From the NCBI GenBank assembly GCA_018699935.1, contig JABISF010000055.1:1-41252 (forward strand): DNA of 41,252 nt, written 5' to 3'. The notes under the pieces were generated by a model. It made no database searches. It was not told the DNA's origin and worked only from the letters and a program-made list of their open reading frames with translations. This document shows, piece by piece, positions 31,851 to 41,252 of this stretch. This stretch comes from Flavobacteriaceae bacterium. GTDB lineage: Bacteria; Bacteroidota; Bacteroidia; Flavobacteriales; Flavobacteriaceae. Position 1 is the stretch's first letter. Every line of letters begins with the position of its first letter. The position numbers and the translations under genes were made by a program.

Positions 31851-31959
31851 AAAAATGGATTTTAAATTTGGGAATCTCCTCATGCGGAGGATCGTAATAG
31901 TATTAAAATTAAAAATAAAATTTATTTCGGAAAGTGATTTGTTGTAAAAATCGGTGCCT

Positions 31960-33099
31960 TTATTTCTTGGGATCAAACACCGCAACGGCAATTTTGGAGT
32001 CCGCAGTACCGTAGTATAAATACCATTGATCTTTAAAATAGACGAGCCCTTCTACAAAACAAACCTCATTCACTTCGCCCACTTTTTCGTAGTCTTTGTC
32101 GGGATAAATAAAATAGGAAGGGGTTCTGTCAATCAGTTTGTAGGGTTTATTTTTATCAAAAAGAGCTTGCCCAGCCGCATAGGTAAAGGGTGGTAAGTTG
32201 GGATCATTAAAGTTGGCGGCATTACTGGCATTATAAATCAAAAGGATGCCTTTTTCGGTATACAGTGCATAGGGTCCCGGTTCTACCAAACGGCTGTCAA
32301 AAAACCCTTTTCTGGGATGCAGTACTTCAATTAAAGCGCCGTTTTCCGCATTCTCAGCAGCTTCCCAATGGATTAAATCTTCCGACTGCGCCATAAAAAG
32401 TTGGGTATCTCCAAAATACATCCAGTATTTCCCATCAATTTTTTTAGCCACTTGTTGTTGCCCTATCCGTTCTGTGACAATCGCCCCCGATTTTGACCAA
32501 TAGTCTTTGTATTTTTCTGCTTTTAACACCGAGCCGTGTTTGGTCCAATGGATGAGGTCGGGAGAAGAGGCACTACTTAAACGGGCAGTTTTTCCATTGT
32601 AAGCCGTATAGGTCATGAGATAGGTTCCTGCTTCCGTAAGTATGATTCTCGGGTCTTCAACTCCGTCAAAATAGCAAGACACACAATCCAGATCATAGGG
32701 TTTTCCTGCTTCCTTTCGGAGGTTCCATTCCATAGGCGTTTGGGCATCTTTTTCAGGAAAAAAAATGGGTTGTTCTTTTTTGGTGAATTCGGTTCCATTG
32801 GTGCTGTATGCCAAGCCAATACGGGAAGTACCCCATTCATCTTGAGCGCGATACAAAAGAAAAACCGTGTCATTCCGAACCACTGCTGCCGGATTCAAAA
32901 CATTGCGTTTTTCCCATGCCACTTGCTGTTGGGTCATGGGGTCAATGAATTTTAAATCGGGGGAAGGTTCCAAAATAGGATTGACCGAATCCACCTTTTT
33001 AAAATACGGGAATGCCCAGTCTTGACTTCCTTTTTGTGGAATTGAAGATTGACATTGATATAGAACAGAAGAAAAAATTAGAAGTGCGAAAATTCTCAT
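31960..33099 (-). CDS. GH130-type glycosidase/phosphorylase lipoprotein
   Basis: A 379-residue protein with a lipoprotein signal (MRIFALLIFSSVLYQC, Cys16). The rest has the five-bladed beta-propeller pattern of glycoside hydrolase family 130 and related clan members: NVLNPAAVVRNDTVFLLYRA, GTSRIGLAYSTNGTEF, GVEDPRIILTEAGTYLMTYTAYNG, SSPDLIHWTKHG and FYYGTADSKIAVA-like YYGTADSKIAVAVFD. The family includes beta-mannoside phosphorylases and hydrolases. Being a lipoprotein, it would act on oligosaccharides at the outer or inner membrane surface. No SusCD pair or other carbohydrate gene is adjacent, so the substrate is open. Confidence 0.8.
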   Translation of the reverse strand: MRIFALLIFSSVLYQCQSSIPQKGSQDWAFPYFKKVDSVNPILEPSPDLKFIDPMTQQQVAWEKRNVLNPAAVVRNDTVFLLYRAQDEWGTSRIGLAYSTNGTEFTKKEQPIFFPEKDAQTPMEWNLRKEAGKPYDLDCVSCYFDGVEDPRIILTEAGTYLMTYTAYNGKTARLSSASSPDLIHWTKHGSVLKAEKYKDYWSKSGAIVTERIGQQQVAKKIDGKYWMYFGDTQLFMAQSEDLIHWEAAENAENGALIEVLHPRKGFFDSRLVEPGPYALYTEKGILLIYNASNAANFNDPNLPPFTYAAGQALFDKNKPYKLIDRTPSYFIYPDKDYEKVGEVNEVCFVEGLVYFKDQWYLYYGTADSKIAVAVFDPKK

Positions 33100-33216
33100 A
33101 AAAAGGAAACATTTGAGTTAAATATAGGGAAATGATAGCGTCCTCCATCAGGGATTAAAACTTATGTTTTTTAGAATTGAGAGAAAAGTGTATATTTAAA
33201 AGTCCAAGTCTTATTT

Positions 33217-33339
33217 ATGTTAGTCTCTGTATTTGGCAGTACTGTTTTTGGTGTAGAAGCCAATCTGATTACGATTGAAGTAAATATAGGTCAAGGGGTG
33301 GGATATCACTTGGTGGGATTAAATTTTAACCATCCCTAA
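33217..33339 (+). pseudogene. comM (yifB) N-terminal remnant
   Basis: Forty codons starting MLVSVFGSTVFGVEANLITI and continuing EVNIGQGVGYHLVGL match the first 35 residues of ComM/YifB Mg-chelatase-like AAA ATPases (usual start about MLVKVYGSAVFGVEATTITV). They then turn into LNFNHP and a stop. The full protein has about 510 residues with an AAA motor, all missing here. A TATATTTA stretch lies upstream. This is probably a dead 5' piece left by duplication or deletion; an intact comM is expected elsewhere in the genome. Confidence 0.7.
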
Positions 33340-33382
33340 AATACTATTTTCTTTCAAAAAATTAAAAAGATTTTAAAAAATA

Positions 33383-34111
33383 CTACCGCTCAAAATACAC
33401 CTCCTCAAAAGGAATCCGAAAGCGTTCCCCATAAACTCCTTCGGCTTTGCGGATACCACAACTGATCACCATACTGATTTCGGCGGCAGCGGGAAGGTTT
33501 AAAATTTGCTTTAATTGTTTGGAGTCAAAACCTTCCATGGGACAGGTGTCATAACCATGGGCAGCCATACTGATCATAAAATTTTGAGCGGCCAGGGCGG
33601 TGCTTTTATGTCCCACCACCCGCAGATCTGAAGCACTCACTTCCCGATAGGTCGTTTTGCGTAAACCTCTCCAACCCATGGCCATTTTTGCAAAAAAACC
33701 ACGCAGGGGATTTCCCCCTTTGTAAAGACTGGGAATTATTTTTTGATAGTAATTCAAGGCGCGTTCTTGGGTTTTGGGATCTACCACTTTATTTTTTTCA
33801 AACCCTTTTTTAATAAATTCGATATTGGCCGCCACGCGTTGGGGCCACAAATCTCGGCGAACCACAGGAATCACCATTTGTAGGGCGGTTTTGGCAGCGG
33901 GTTGGTTAAAACAGGCAGCGGCAACAGCTTTTTTCTGTGCTTCCGAAGTGATGTGATAAAACTCCCACAATTGCAGGTTGCTACTGGTAGGCGCCAAACG
34001 AGCTTGTTTGATACAATTTTTAACCACTTCTGTGGCAATCGATTGTTCGGGATCGTAAACACGTACCGACCTTCTGTGTGCTATAGCTGCACTTACCGTT
34101 TTTTCATCCAT
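33383..34111 (-). CDS. Nitroreductase-family FMN oxidoreductase
   Basis: A 242-residue protein of the nitroreductase fold, a dimeric FMN enzyme reducing nitro compounds, quinones or other electron acceptors with NAD(P)H. RRSVRVYDPEQSI at 13-25 and RLAPTSSNLQLWEFYHI at 38-54 bind FMN phosphate. AAQNFMISMAAHGYDTCPMEGF and VISCGIRKAEGVYGERFRIP complete the pattern. It is 10 nt downstream of the aldehyde dehydrogenase gene on the same strand, so the two probably form an operon, possibly for detoxification of reactive aldehydes or quinones. Confidence 0.88.
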   Translation of the reverse strand: MDEKTVSAAIAHRRSVRVYDPEQSIATEVVKNCIKQARLAPTSSNLQLWEFYHITSEAQKKAVAAACFNQPAAKTALQMVIPVVRRDLWPQRVAANIEFIKKGFEKNKVVDPKTQERALNYYQKIIPSLYKGGNPLRGFFAKMAMGWRGLRKTTYREVSASDLRVVGHKSTALAAQNFMISMAAHGYDTCPMEGFDSKQLKQILNLPAAAEISMVISCGIRKAEGVYGERFRIPFEEVYFER

Positions 34112-34121
34112 TCTTTTCTTT

Positions 34122-35510
34122 TTATAGTCTTTTTAGTAAAATTTTTAGCAAAGCTAAGGATTTTGGATAGGGTGCATAGCGTTGGGGTAGATCAAACCAA
34201 AAACTTCTTTTTACAATGGGTTTTAAATGGGTAAATAATTCAAAGCTATGCCGCCCGTGATAAACTCCCATTCCACTGGAGCCAATCCCTCCAAAAGGCA
34301 AATGATCGTTACCAAAGTGCACCAAGGTGTCGTTAACCACAGCACCCCCATAGGAATAGGTTTTTAACAATGAATCGATAAATTTTTTGCGTTTACTAAA
34401 TACATAAAAAGACAAAGGTTTGTCAAGGGAGTTGACAATTTCCGCAATTTCACTTTCTTTTTCGTAAACGAGTATGGGCAGAATGGGACCAAAAATCTCT
34501 TCCCGCATCAAAGGGCTGTCCAGAGGAGGTTGGTCAACCAGTGTGGGCGCAATAAACAAGTTTTCAGCAGTATGATTGCCTCCAAACAACACCTTTTGGT
34601 CCTTTAAAGAATCAATCAGTTTGTTGAAGTGTTTGGAGTGGATAATACGACCATAATCTTCCGATTGTTGACTGTCGGCACCAAAGGCTTTTTTAATTTC
34701 TTCAATCAGCGCCTCGGTCAAGGCCGGTTTGATGCTTTTTTCCACCAACAAATAATCGGGAGCGATACAGGTTTGCCCACAATTCAAAAATTTCCCCCAA
34801 ACAATCCGTTTTGCAGTGGTTTTGATCGGGGCAGAGGCATCAACGATACAAGGACTTTTCCCCCCCAATTCCAAAGTCACTGGAGTAAGGTGTTCGGCAG
34901 CAGCTCGAGCTACAATTCTCCCCACGGAAGTACTGCCCGTGAAGAAAATATAATCCCAAGGCATTTTCAATAAAGCCGAAGCGGTTTCAACTTCACCTTC
35001 TACCACAGCCACCCAATCTTCGGGAAAAACTTCGGTACAGATTTCTTTGATAATTTGTGCGGTGTGCGGCGCCGCCTCGGAGGGTTTTAATACCACGGTA
35101 TTTCCGGCAGCTACGGCACCTACCATGGGGGTCATTGCCAATTGAAAAGGATAATTCCAAGGCGAAATCATCAGTATGTTTCCATAGGGTTCGGGCAACA
35201 GATAATCTCGGGAGGGGAAATTGATCCAACTGCTTTTTACAGGGCGGGCCAAACTCCAATATTTTAGGTTTTTGATTTGGGTACTTATCTCTTTTTGAAC
35301 GAAAATAGTTTCACTGGTTAGGGACTCAAAAGCGGGTTTTTTTAGGTCTTTGTACAAGGCTTCAAAAATATCCTTTTCGCGGGTTTCCAGTACCCGGTTT
35401 AATTTTTTTAAATGTTGAATTCGAACGGAAATCCGCTGATTCTTGTGTTTTTTGTAAAAATTCGTCTGACGTGTTCGTAGGTTTTGTAATGTTGCAGTAG
35501 AAGTATTCAC
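34122..35510 (-). CDS. Aldehyde dehydrogenase (class 3-like)
   Basis: A 462-residue NAD(P)-dependent aldehyde dehydrogenase of the short class 3 type. Seen in order: ISPWNYPFQLAMTPMVGA, NTVVLKPSEAAPHTAQ, FTGSTSVGRIV, the catalytic glutamate in LELGGKSPCIV and the nucleophilic cysteine in NCGQTCIAPDYLLV, then EEIFGPILPI. The C-terminal helix is hydrophobic and basic (KSLALLKILLKRL), as in fatty-aldehyde-type members, so membrane association is possible. It is first in a two-gene unit with the nitroreductase and has a TACCTTTG element 18-25 nt upstream. Confidence 0.92.
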   Translation of the reverse strand: MNTSTATLQNLRTRQTNFYKKHKNQRISVRIQHLKKLNRVLETREKDIFEALYKDLKKPAFESLTSETIFVQKEISTQIKNLKYWSLARPVKSSWINFPSRDYLLPEPYGNILMISPWNYPFQLAMTPMVGAVAAGNTVVLKPSEAAPHTAQIIKEICTEVFPEDWVAVVEGEVETASALLKMPWDYIFFTGSTSVGRIVARAAAEHLTPVTLELGGKSPCIVDASAPIKTTAKRIVWGKFLNCGQTCIAPDYLLVEKSIKPALTEALIEEIKKAFGADSQQSEDYGRIIHSKHFNKLIDSLKDQKVLFGGNHTAENLFIAPTLVDQPPLDSPLMREEIFGPILPILVYEKESEIAEIVNSLDKPLSFYVFSKRKKFIDSLLKTYSYGGAVVNDTLVHFGNDHLPFGGIGSSGMGVYHGRHSFELFTHLKPIVKRSFWFDLPQRYAPYPKSLALLKILLKRL

Positions 35511-35527
35511 AGTAGGTGGTTTTTAAA

Positions 35528-35535
35528 CAAAGGTA
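35528..35535 (-). promoter_or_regulatory. Putative -7 element for the aldehyde dehydrogenase gene
   Basis: Minus-strand TACCTTTG matches TAnnTTTG and lies 17 nt upstream of the ATG at 35510. No TTG at the expected upstream spacing was found. Confidence 0.45.
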
Positions 35536-35682
35536 AGTTAAAAAAAAAGACGGTAATTCGGTTCTTGAATGTATTAAAAAGCTAGTATAAAGTAGCTGAA
35601 TATCAGTATTATATCTATTAAATAAGGGCTTTGAGTATAGGAACATTTCCCCACTTATTGGATTTGGGTTGAAGAAGACTTT

Positions 35683-35690
35683 TATTTTTG
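35683..35690 (+). promoter_or_regulatory. Putative -7 element for the ilv operon
   Basis: TATTTTTG matches TAnnTTTG and lies 17 nt before the ilvD ATG. Nearby TTG triplets lie 16 and 22 nt upstream, not the ideal 19. No leader-peptide attenuator is seen because there is no room for one. Confidence 0.45.
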
Positions 35691-35707
35691 TAAAGTAAAA
35701 TAGTATA

Positions 35708-37384
35708 ATGTCTTTAAACAAGTACAGTCAAGCGGTCACTCAAGACCCAACGCAACCCGCCGCACAAGCCATGTTGCACGCCATCGGGATGACCGATGAG
35801 GATTTCAAAAAGCCCCTAATTGGAATTGCTTCCACGGGCTATGAAGGCAATCCCTGTAATATGCACCTTAACGATTTGGCGCAGCAAATCAAAACCGGTG
35901 TCAATCAAAACGACCTGTTCGGTTTGGTGTTCAACACCATTGGAGTGAGTGATGGGATCTCCATGGGAACACCCGGAATGCGATTTTCCTTGCCTTCTCG
36001 CGATATAATTGCCGATTCTATAGAAACCGTGGTGCAAGCCATGTCTTATGATGGAGCAGTAACAGTGGTGGGCTGTGACAAAAACATGCCCGGAGCGCTA
36101 ATGGCCTTGTTGCGATTAAATCGCCCTTCCATCCTTGTTTATGGAGGAACCATAGCCGCAGGTTGTCTCAGAGACAAAGAATTGGACGTAGTTTCCGCCT
36201 TTGAAGCTTGGGGTGAAAAAGTGGCTGGGAAAATTGACGAAAAAGAATACAAAAGCGTGATCCAAAACGCTTGTCCCGGTGCCGGTGCCTGTGGAGGAAT
36301 GTACACCGCCAACACCATGGCCTCTGCGATCGAAGCCTGCGGAATGGCCATTCCCTACAACGCTTCGAATCCTGCCGTGAGCAAAGAAAAGCAAGAAGAA
36401 TGCCTTCAATTGGGAGGGTATCTTAAAACGCTTATTGAAAAAGACCTCAAACCCAAAGATATCGTAACCCAAAAATCCATTGAAAACGCATTGCGTGTCA
36501 TCGCGGTTTTGGGAGGGTCAACCAATGCAGTGCTCCACTTTTTGGCGATCGCCAAAGCAGCAAATATTGATTTAACCATAGATGATTTTCAAAAAATCAG
36601 CGATACCACACCTTTTCTTGCGGATTTAAAACCCAGCGGGAAATACTTAATGAAAGACTTGCATCAAGTGGGCGGTGTTCCTGCCGTACTAAAATATATG
36701 TTGCAAAATGGGATGTTGCATGGAGATTGTATGACTGTAACCGGAAAAACTTTGGCGGAAAATTTGGCTGATGTCCCTGATTTAAAAACCGGACAAACGG
36801 TTATAAGACCACTTTCTGATCCCATCAAGGCAACGGGACATATTCGTATTTTAAAAGGAAATTTAGCCCCCGAAGGATCGGTGGCTAAGATTACCGGAAA
36901 AGAAGGTCTTGTGTTTACTGGACCGGCACGTGTGTTTGATGGAGAATATGCCGCCAATGACGGAATTGGAGCAGGAAAGGTGCAACCCGGAGAAGTGGTG
37001 GTGATTCGCTATGAAGGTCCCAAAGGCGGTCCCGGTATGCCCGAAATGTTAAAACCTACAGCAGCCATTATGGGTGCTGGATTGGGAAAAAGTGTGGCTT
37101 TGATTACTGATGGTAGATTTTCAGGAGGGACCCACGGTTTTGTGGTGGGACATATAGTTCCCGAAGCACAAGAGGGTGGCCCCATCGGATTGATCCAAGA
37201 CGGCGACATCGTAACCATTGATGCCGAGAGCAATACCTTATCGGTAGATCTATCCGAAGCAGAATTTGCAGCGCGTAAAGCGCAGTGGGTAAAACCGCCC
37301 TACAAATTTGAACAAGGGGTACTTTATAAATACATAAAAAATGTTTCTACAGCCTCAGAGGGTTGTGTAACCGATGCCCATTAA
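35708..37384 (+). CDS. ilvD: Dihydroxy-acid dehydratase
   Basis: A 558-residue iron-sulfur dehydratase making the 2-oxo acids for valine and isoleucine. The three cluster cysteines are visible in [24 protein letters not shown] and [17 protein letters not shown]; three conserved cysteines point to a [2Fe-2S] type. [20 protein letters not shown] holds the catalytic serine region near the C-terminus. It is first in the ilvDBNC operon and ends 2 nt before the ilvB ATG. Confidence 0.96.
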   Translation: MSLNKYSQAVTQDPTQPAAQAMLHAIGMTDEDFKKPLIGIASTGYEGNPCNMHLNDLAQQIKTGVNQNDLFGLVFNTIGVSDGISMGTPGMRFSLPSRDIIADSIETVVQAMSYDGAVTVVGCDKNMPGALMALLRLNRPSILVYGGTIAAGCLRDKELDVVSAFEAWGEKVAGKIDEKEYKSVIQNACPGAGACGGMYTANTMASAIEACGMAIPYNASNPAVSKEKQEECLQLGGYLKTLIEKDLKPKDIVTQKSIENALRVIAVLGGSTNAVLHFLAIAKAANIDLTIDDFQKISDTTPFLADLKPSGKYLMKDLHQVGGVPAVLKYMLQNGMLHGDCMTVTGKTLAENLADVPDLKTGQTVIRPLSDPIKATGHIRILKGNLAPEGSVAKITGKEGLVFTGPARVFDGEYAANDGIGAGKVQPGEVVVIRYEGPKGGPGMPEMLKPTAAIMGAGLGKSVALITDGRFSGGTHGFVVGHIVPEAQEGGPIGLIQDGDIVTIDAESNTLSVDLSEAEFAARKAQWVKPPYKFEQGVLYKYIKNVSTASEGCVTDAH

Positions 37385-37386
37385 TT

Positions 37387-39120
37387 ATGGATGCGAAAAC
37401 AAAAGAACAACAGCAAACTCAATCACAAGACAGCTTGCATATAAGCGGTGCGGAGGCAGTGATTCGATGCTTATTGGCAGAAGGGGCAAATTTGGTCTAC
37501 GGTTATCCCGGAGGTGCCATCATGCCCATTTACGATGAATTGTACAAGTTTCAAGATCAATTGCATCATGTGCTCACCCGCCATGAACAAGGTGCTACGC
37601 ATGCCGCTCAAGGCTATGCGCGGACTTCTGGCAAGGTAGGGGTAGCACTGGCCACCTCGGGGCCTGGTGCCACCAATTTGGTGACCGGGATTGCCGATGC
37701 CCAAATTGATTCCACCCCCATGGTCTGTATCACCGGGCAAGTAGCTTCCCACCTCTTGGGGTCTGATGCTTTTCAAGAAACCGATATCATTGGGATTTCT
37801 ACACCGGTGACCAAATGGAATTATCAAATCACCAAAGCGAGTGAAATTCCCGAAATCCTTGCCAAGGCATTCTATATCGCCCGTTCGGGACGTCCTGGTC
37901 CGGTGTTGATCGACATCACCAAAGATGCACAATTTGAAAGTTTTGATTTTCAATATGAAAAGTGTACCGGAATTCGAAGTTACAAGCCTGTTCCCACTTT
38001 GGAACAAACCTCCATTGATGAGGCGGCTGCACTCATCAACAGTGCCAAAAAACCGTTTATCGTTTGGGGACAAGGGGTGATTTTGGGTAATGCTGAAGAT
38101 GCATTTAAAGCCTTTATTGAAAAATCGGGCATACCCGCTGCATGGACCATTTTGGGACTTTCGGCGCTTCCTACTAGCCATCCACTGAACATGGGAATGG
38201 TTGGGATGCACGGAAATTACGCACCCAATCTTTTGACCAACCAGTGCGATGTACTCATTGCGATTGGAATGCGCTTTGACGATCGGGTGACGGGAGACTT
38301 GAAAACTTATGCCAAGCAAGCCAAGATTATTCATTTAGAATTGGATCCTGCAGAGATTAACAAAAACGTTTATGCAGATGTTGCCGTGTTGGCGGATTGC
38401 CGGGAAAGTTTAGCAGCTTTAACCCAAAAGATTGAGCCCAAAACCCATACCGATTGGATTCAAAAATTTAAAGCTTTGGACGCCATAGAACAGGAAAAAG
38501 TAATTCAAAAAGACCTGCATCCCACCAAAGCAGGACTGACCATGGGAGAAGCTGTGGAGATGATTAACAAACACTCCAAAGGGGATGCCATTATTGTTAC
38601 GGATGTAGGGCAGCACCAAATGGTGGCCTGTCGCTATGCCAAGTTCAATCAATCCAAAAGCAATGTCACCTCTGGAGGTTTGGGCACCATGGGCTTTGCT
38701 CTGCCGGCAGCCATTGGAGCTAAGATGGGCGCCCCCGACCGGGAAGTTGTAGCCATTATTGGTGACGGTGGCTATCAAATGACCATACAAGAGTTGGGAA
38801 CCATTTTCCAACAAGACGTTGCAGTCAAAATTGTGGTCCTAAACAACGACTTTTTGGGGATGGTACGCCAATGGCAACAACTCTTTTTTGACCGACGCTA
38901 TGCCTCCACAGAAATGGTAAATCCTGACTTTGTTACCATCGCCAAAGGCTATCACATTGAAGGAACAAGTGTTAAGGATCGTCCTTCCTTAGACAAAGCA
39001 GTGGCGACGATGATGGCTTCTAAAAAACCCTACTTCTTAGAGATTTGTGTGGAAAAAGAAGACAACGTTTTCCCAATGATTCCCACAGGGGCTAGTGTTT
39101 CAGATATACGACTCGAATAA
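37387..39120 (+). CDS. ilvB: Acetolactate synthase, catalytic subunit
   Basis: A 577-residue thiamine-diphosphate and FAD enzyme that condenses two pyruvates, or pyruvate with 2-oxobutyrate. The activating glutamate lies in TRHEQGATHAAQGYAR, FAD contacts lie in the middle domain (GMRFDDRVTGDL), and the ThDP/Mg2+ motif is GDGGYQMTIQELGT to LNNDFLGMVRQWQ. I chose the ATG at 37387 (MDAKTKEQQQ), 2 nt after ilvD. An in-frame ATG at 37363 lies inside ilvD. It leads into ilvN, with only 1 nt between stop and start. Confidence 0.96.
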   Translation: MDAKTKEQQQTQSQDSLHISGAEAVIRCLLAEGANLVYGYPGGAIMPIYDELYKFQDQLHHVLTRHEQGATHAAQGYARTSGKVGVALATSGPGATNLVTGIADAQIDSTPMVCITGQVASHLLGSDAFQETDIIGISTPVTKWNYQITKASEIPEILAKAFYIARSGRPGPVLIDITKDAQFESFDFQYEKCTGIRSYKPVPTLEQTSIDEAAALINSAKKPFIVWGQGVILGNAEDAFKAFIEKSGIPAAWTILGLSALPTSHPLNMGMVGMHGNYAPNLLTNQCDVLIAIGMRFDDRVTGDLKTYAKQAKIIHLELDPAEINKNVYADVAVLADCRESLAALTQKIEPKTHTDWIQKFKALDAIEQEKVIQKDLHPTKAGLTMGEAVEMINKHSKGDAIIVTDVGQHQMVACRYAKFNQSKSNVTSGGLGTMGFALPAAIGAKMGAPDREVVAIIGDGGYQMTIQELGTIFQQDVAVKIVVLNNDFLGMVRQWQQLFFDRRYASTEMVNPDFVTIAKGYHIEGTSVKDRPSLDKAVATMMASKKPYFLEICVEKEDNVFPMIPTGASVSDIRLE

Positions 39121-39121
39121 T

Positions 39122-39658
39122 ATGGAAAATAAAACCTATACAATTTCGGTATATTCCGAAAACAATATCGGATTGCTCAATCGCATCTCTGCGATTTTTT
39201 TAAAAAGGCATATCAATCTTCTGAGTTTAACGACTTCCGAATCCGAGATTAAAGACGTTTTTCGTTTTGTAATTGTGGTGGAGGTTCCCAGTGAACAAGT
39301 GCGAAAAGTGGTGCAGCAGATTGAAAAACAAATTGATGTGATCAAGGCATTTTATCATACCGATGAGGAAACTATTTTTCAAGAAACGGCTTTGTATAAA
39401 GTCAAATCCAGTGCCTTGTTTGAAGAGCGTCAAATTCAGAACATCATCAAACACAGTCACGCCAATATCGTAACGGTTTCTCCCGAATTTTTCGTCATTG
39501 AAAAAACTGGATTCAGAGAGGAAACAGAAAAACTAAGAACCGACCTTGCACCTTATGGTTTGTTACAATTTGTCCGTTCTGGAAGAATATCAGTAACCAA
39601 AGCCAAAATGGGTATTTCAGAAATATTAAATACATTTAAAAACAATAAAAACAGATAA
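39122..39658 (+). CDS. ilvN: Acetolactate synthase, regulatory subunit
   Basis: A 178-residue partner of IlvB that raises activity and confers valine inhibition. The N-terminal ACT domain reads [20 protein letters not shown], then [11 protein letters not shown], then FRFVIVVE, with the valine-site GLLNRI segment present. The second domain (about 80-178) is the usual C-terminal half with [15 protein letters not shown]. The ATG at 39122 lies 1 nt after ilvB; an ATG at 39095 would sit within ilvB. Confidence 0.94.
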   Translation: MENKTYTISVYSENNIGLLNRISAIFLKRHINLLSLTTSESEIKDVFRFVIVVEVPSEQVRKVVQQIEKQIDVIKAFYHTDEETIFQETALYKVKSSALFEERQIQNIIKHSHANIVTVSPEFFVIEKTGFREETEKLRTDLAPYGLLQFVRSGRISVTKAKMGISEILNTFKNNKNR

Positions 39659-39665
39659 TTTTATC

Positions 39666-41141
39666 ATGGCCAATTATTTCAATCAACTTTCATTACGCGA
39701 AAAATTAAACCAACTGGCACAATGCCGATTTATGGATGCTTCGGAATTCGAAGACGGAATCGAAGTGCTGAAAGGAAAAAAAATAGTCATCGTTGGATGT
39801 GGGGCTCAGGGGTTAAACCAAGGCCTAAACATGCGCGATTCAGGTTTGGATATCGCTTATGCGCTTCGTGAGGGAGCCATCAAAGAAAAACGTGCTTCCT
39901 ACCAAAATGCTAAGGAAAACAACTTTACCGTAGACACCTACGAAGCCTTGATTCCTTTCGCCGATGTGGTCATCAACCTTACCCCCGATAAAAACCATAC
40001 AAATGTGGTACAAACGGTAATGCCCTTGATGAAACAAAACGCAACCTTATCCTATTCTCATGGTTTCAACATAGTGGAAGAAGGCATGCAAATCCGTAAA
40101 GATTTAACCGTGATTATGGTGGCTCCCAAATGTCCGGGTTCCGAAGTAAGAGAAGAATACAAAAGAGGTTTTGGTGTACCTACCCTCATTGCTGTACATC
40201 CTGAAAACGATCCACAAGGACATGGATTGGCCCAAGCGAAAGCCTATGCTTTTGCTACGGGAGGTCATCGTGCCGGAGTTTTGGAATCTTCCTTTGTGGC
40301 GGAGGTAAAATCAGATTTAATGGGTGAACAAACCATCTTGTGTGGGGTGCTACAAACCGGTTCCATACTTTCTTTTAACAAAATGGTAGAAAAAGGAATC
40401 GATCCTGGCTATGCATCAAAATTGATTCAATACGGTTGGGAAACCGTCACAGAAGCCTTGAAACACGGAGGGGTGACCAATATGATGGATCGATTGTCTA
40501 ATCCTGCAAAAATCAAAGCTTTTGAATTGTCAGAACAGTTGAAAGAAATTTTAGCGCCACTGTTTCAAAAGCATATGGACGACATTATGTCCGGGCATTT
40601 TTCAAAAACCATGATGGAAGATTGGGCCAATGACGACAAAAACTTGTTGACTTGGCGCGCGGCAACCGGTGAAACGGCATTTGAAAAAACCACCAATACC
40701 GATCAAGAAATTTCCGAACAAGAATATTTTGATCACGGTGTTTTGATGGTCGCTTTTGTTAGAGCAGGCGTTGAATTGGCTTTTGATACCATGGTGGAAG
40801 CCGGCATCAAAGAAGAGTCAGCGTATTATGAATCATTGCACGAAACACCTTTAATTGCCAACACCATTGCGCGTAAAAAATTGTTTGAAATGAATCGTAT
40901 CATTTCGGATACAGCAGAATATGGTTGTTATTTATTCGATCATGCAGCCAAGCCTATGTTGACCGATTTTATGAAATCCATAGATGTGGATGTCATCGGT
41001 TCGGCCTATGGAGCAGATCAAGGCAATGGGGTGGATAACAAACAATTGATCGACATCAATGAGATTATTCGTTATCATCCCGTAGAATTGGTGGGCTATG
41101 AGCTAAGAGCTTCCATGACTGCCATGAAAAAAATCGTTTAA
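39666..41141 (+). CDS. ilvC: Ketol-acid reductoisomerase, class II
   Basis: A 491-residue, long-form (class II) enzyme that isomerises and reduces acetolactate with NADPH and Mg2+. The Rossmann part has [20 protein letters not shown], and downstream [11 protein letters not shown] carries the basic residues that select NADPH. The metal ligands lie in the duplicated knotted domain ([35 protein letters not shown]). It is closely similar to the enterobacterial enzyme over its whole length. Its last 31 bp are mirrored at the window end, which is probably an artefact. It is the last complete gene of the operon in view. Confidence 0.96.
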   Translation: MANYFNQLSLREKLNQLAQCRFMDASEFEDGIEVLKGKKIVIVGCGAQGLNQGLNMRDSGLDIAYALREGAIKEKRASYQNAKENNFTVDTYEALIPFADVVINLTPDKNHTNVVQTVMPLMKQNATLSYSHGFNIVEEGMQIRKDLTVIMVAPKCPGSEVREEYKRGFGVPTLIAVHPENDPQGHGLAQAKAYAFATGGHRAGVLESSFVAEVKSDLMGEQTILCGVLQTGSILSFNKMVEKGIDPGYASKLIQYGWETVTEALKHGGVTNMMDRLSNPAKIKAFELSEQLKEILAPLFQKHMDDIMSGHFSKTMMEDWANDDKNLLTWRAATGETAFEKTTNTDQEISEQEYFDHGVLMVAFVRAGVELAFDTMVEAGIKEESAYYESLHETPLIANTIARKKLFEMNRIISDTAEYGCYLFDHAAKPMLTDFMKSIDVDVIGSAYGADQGNGVDNKQLIDINEIIRYHPVELVGYELRASMTAMKKIV

Positions 41142-41252
41142 ACCAAATATAAACGTTCACAAAATGAAAAGCGTTTGTCGATCGACAAACGCTTTTCATT
41201 TTGTGAACGTTTATATTTGGTTTAAACGATTTTTTTCATGGCAGTCATGGAA
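41111..41252. repeat. Perfect 142-bp palindrome at the window end
   Basis: The left arm 41111-41181 and right arm 41182-41252 are exact reverse complements of 71 nt with no loop. The left arm includes the last 31 bp of ilvC. The mirror continues to the final base. It most likely reflects an assembly or amplification fold-back at the terminator hairpin rather than real DNA. Confidence 0.9.
41167..41196 (+). terminator. ilvC intrinsic terminator hairpin
   Basis: AAAAGCGTTTGTC and GACAAACGCTTTT are perfect 13-bp arms around GATC, ending in TTTT, 25 nt after the ilvC stop. This is the natural core of the much larger palindrome at 41111-41252. Confidence 0.7.

Noticed and set aside
33181-33339. 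The comM remnant as a functional short peptide
   Set aside because: The 35 matching residues are only the start of a much larger fold and cannot act as an ATPase; no evidence of separate selection can be seen.
41111-41252. An inverted second ilvC copy or a transposon end
   Set aside because: The mirror is exact and loopless and stops only at the window edge, which fits a fold-back artefact better than a biological inverted repeat.

Overview
The window is a chromosomal segment of a member of the Bacteroidota, most likely a marine Flavobacteriaceae. Evidence for this: Bacteroidota-type promoter elements (TAnnTTTG, once with a TTG 19 nt upstream), near absence of Shine-Dalgarno motifs, a Bacteroidota-type acyl-ornithine carbamoyltransferase (ArgF') inside an arg operon, a PorV (type IX secretion) fragment, and flavobacterial gene orders such as ftsK-lolA-lptFG-ribB. 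Most of the sequence is housekeeping DNA. The unusual part is an accessory island at about 13.6-17.8 kb.

Layout. 0-8.8 kb: tRNA-Ser(UGA), a TauE/SafE permease, the overlapping operon ftsK-lolA-lptF/G-ribBA (minus strand), nhaC and a small secreted protein. 8.8-13.4 kb: lpd (dihydrolipoamide dehydrogenase), a DUF4377-type lipoprotein, an N-terminally truncated porV fragment, a Tat-exported Gfo/Idh/MocA oxidoreductase and a SET-domain protein. 13.6-17.8 kb: the island. 17.8-26.7 kb: a complete arginine operon on the minus strand, transcribed GNAT-argG-argC-proC-argD-argF'-argB-argE-argH from a well-formed promoter. 26.9-35.5 kb: tilS-dsbD, two tandem PPK2 polyphosphate kinases, a GH130-type lipoprotein, a 40-codon comM remnant, a nitroreductase and an aldehyde dehydrogenase. 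35.7-41.1 kb: the ilvD-ilvB-ilvN-ilvC branched-chain amino acid operon, cut at the window end.

The island looks like the relic of an integron-type gene-cassette array. A decayed tyrosine-recombinase C-terminus (17418-17642) is followed, in the same direction, by a membrane-anchored unknown protein, an Abi-alpha/DUF4393 candidate phage-defence protein, a DUF4177 mini-protein and a DUF6090-like protein. Two 64-bp attC-like hairpin elements (15648-15711 and 16645-16708) separate the cassettes. Each cassette's first bases are the reverse complement of the bases at its own end (12 of 13 for one cassette, 11 of 13 for another). That is the half-site relation expected if cassettes moved as circles through single-strand attC recombination. 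A 25-bp copy of the tRNA-Ser 3' end and short co-linear repeats of argH-flanking DNA lie at the island's left side.

Other points of note: the GTP cyclohydrolase II half of RibBA has lost its zinc cysteines (RibBX-like). The first arg gene is a GNAT protein that may supply the missing N-acylglutamate synthase step. The window ends in a perfect 142-bp palindrome that folds back into ilvC and is probably an assembly artefact seeded by the ilvC terminator.
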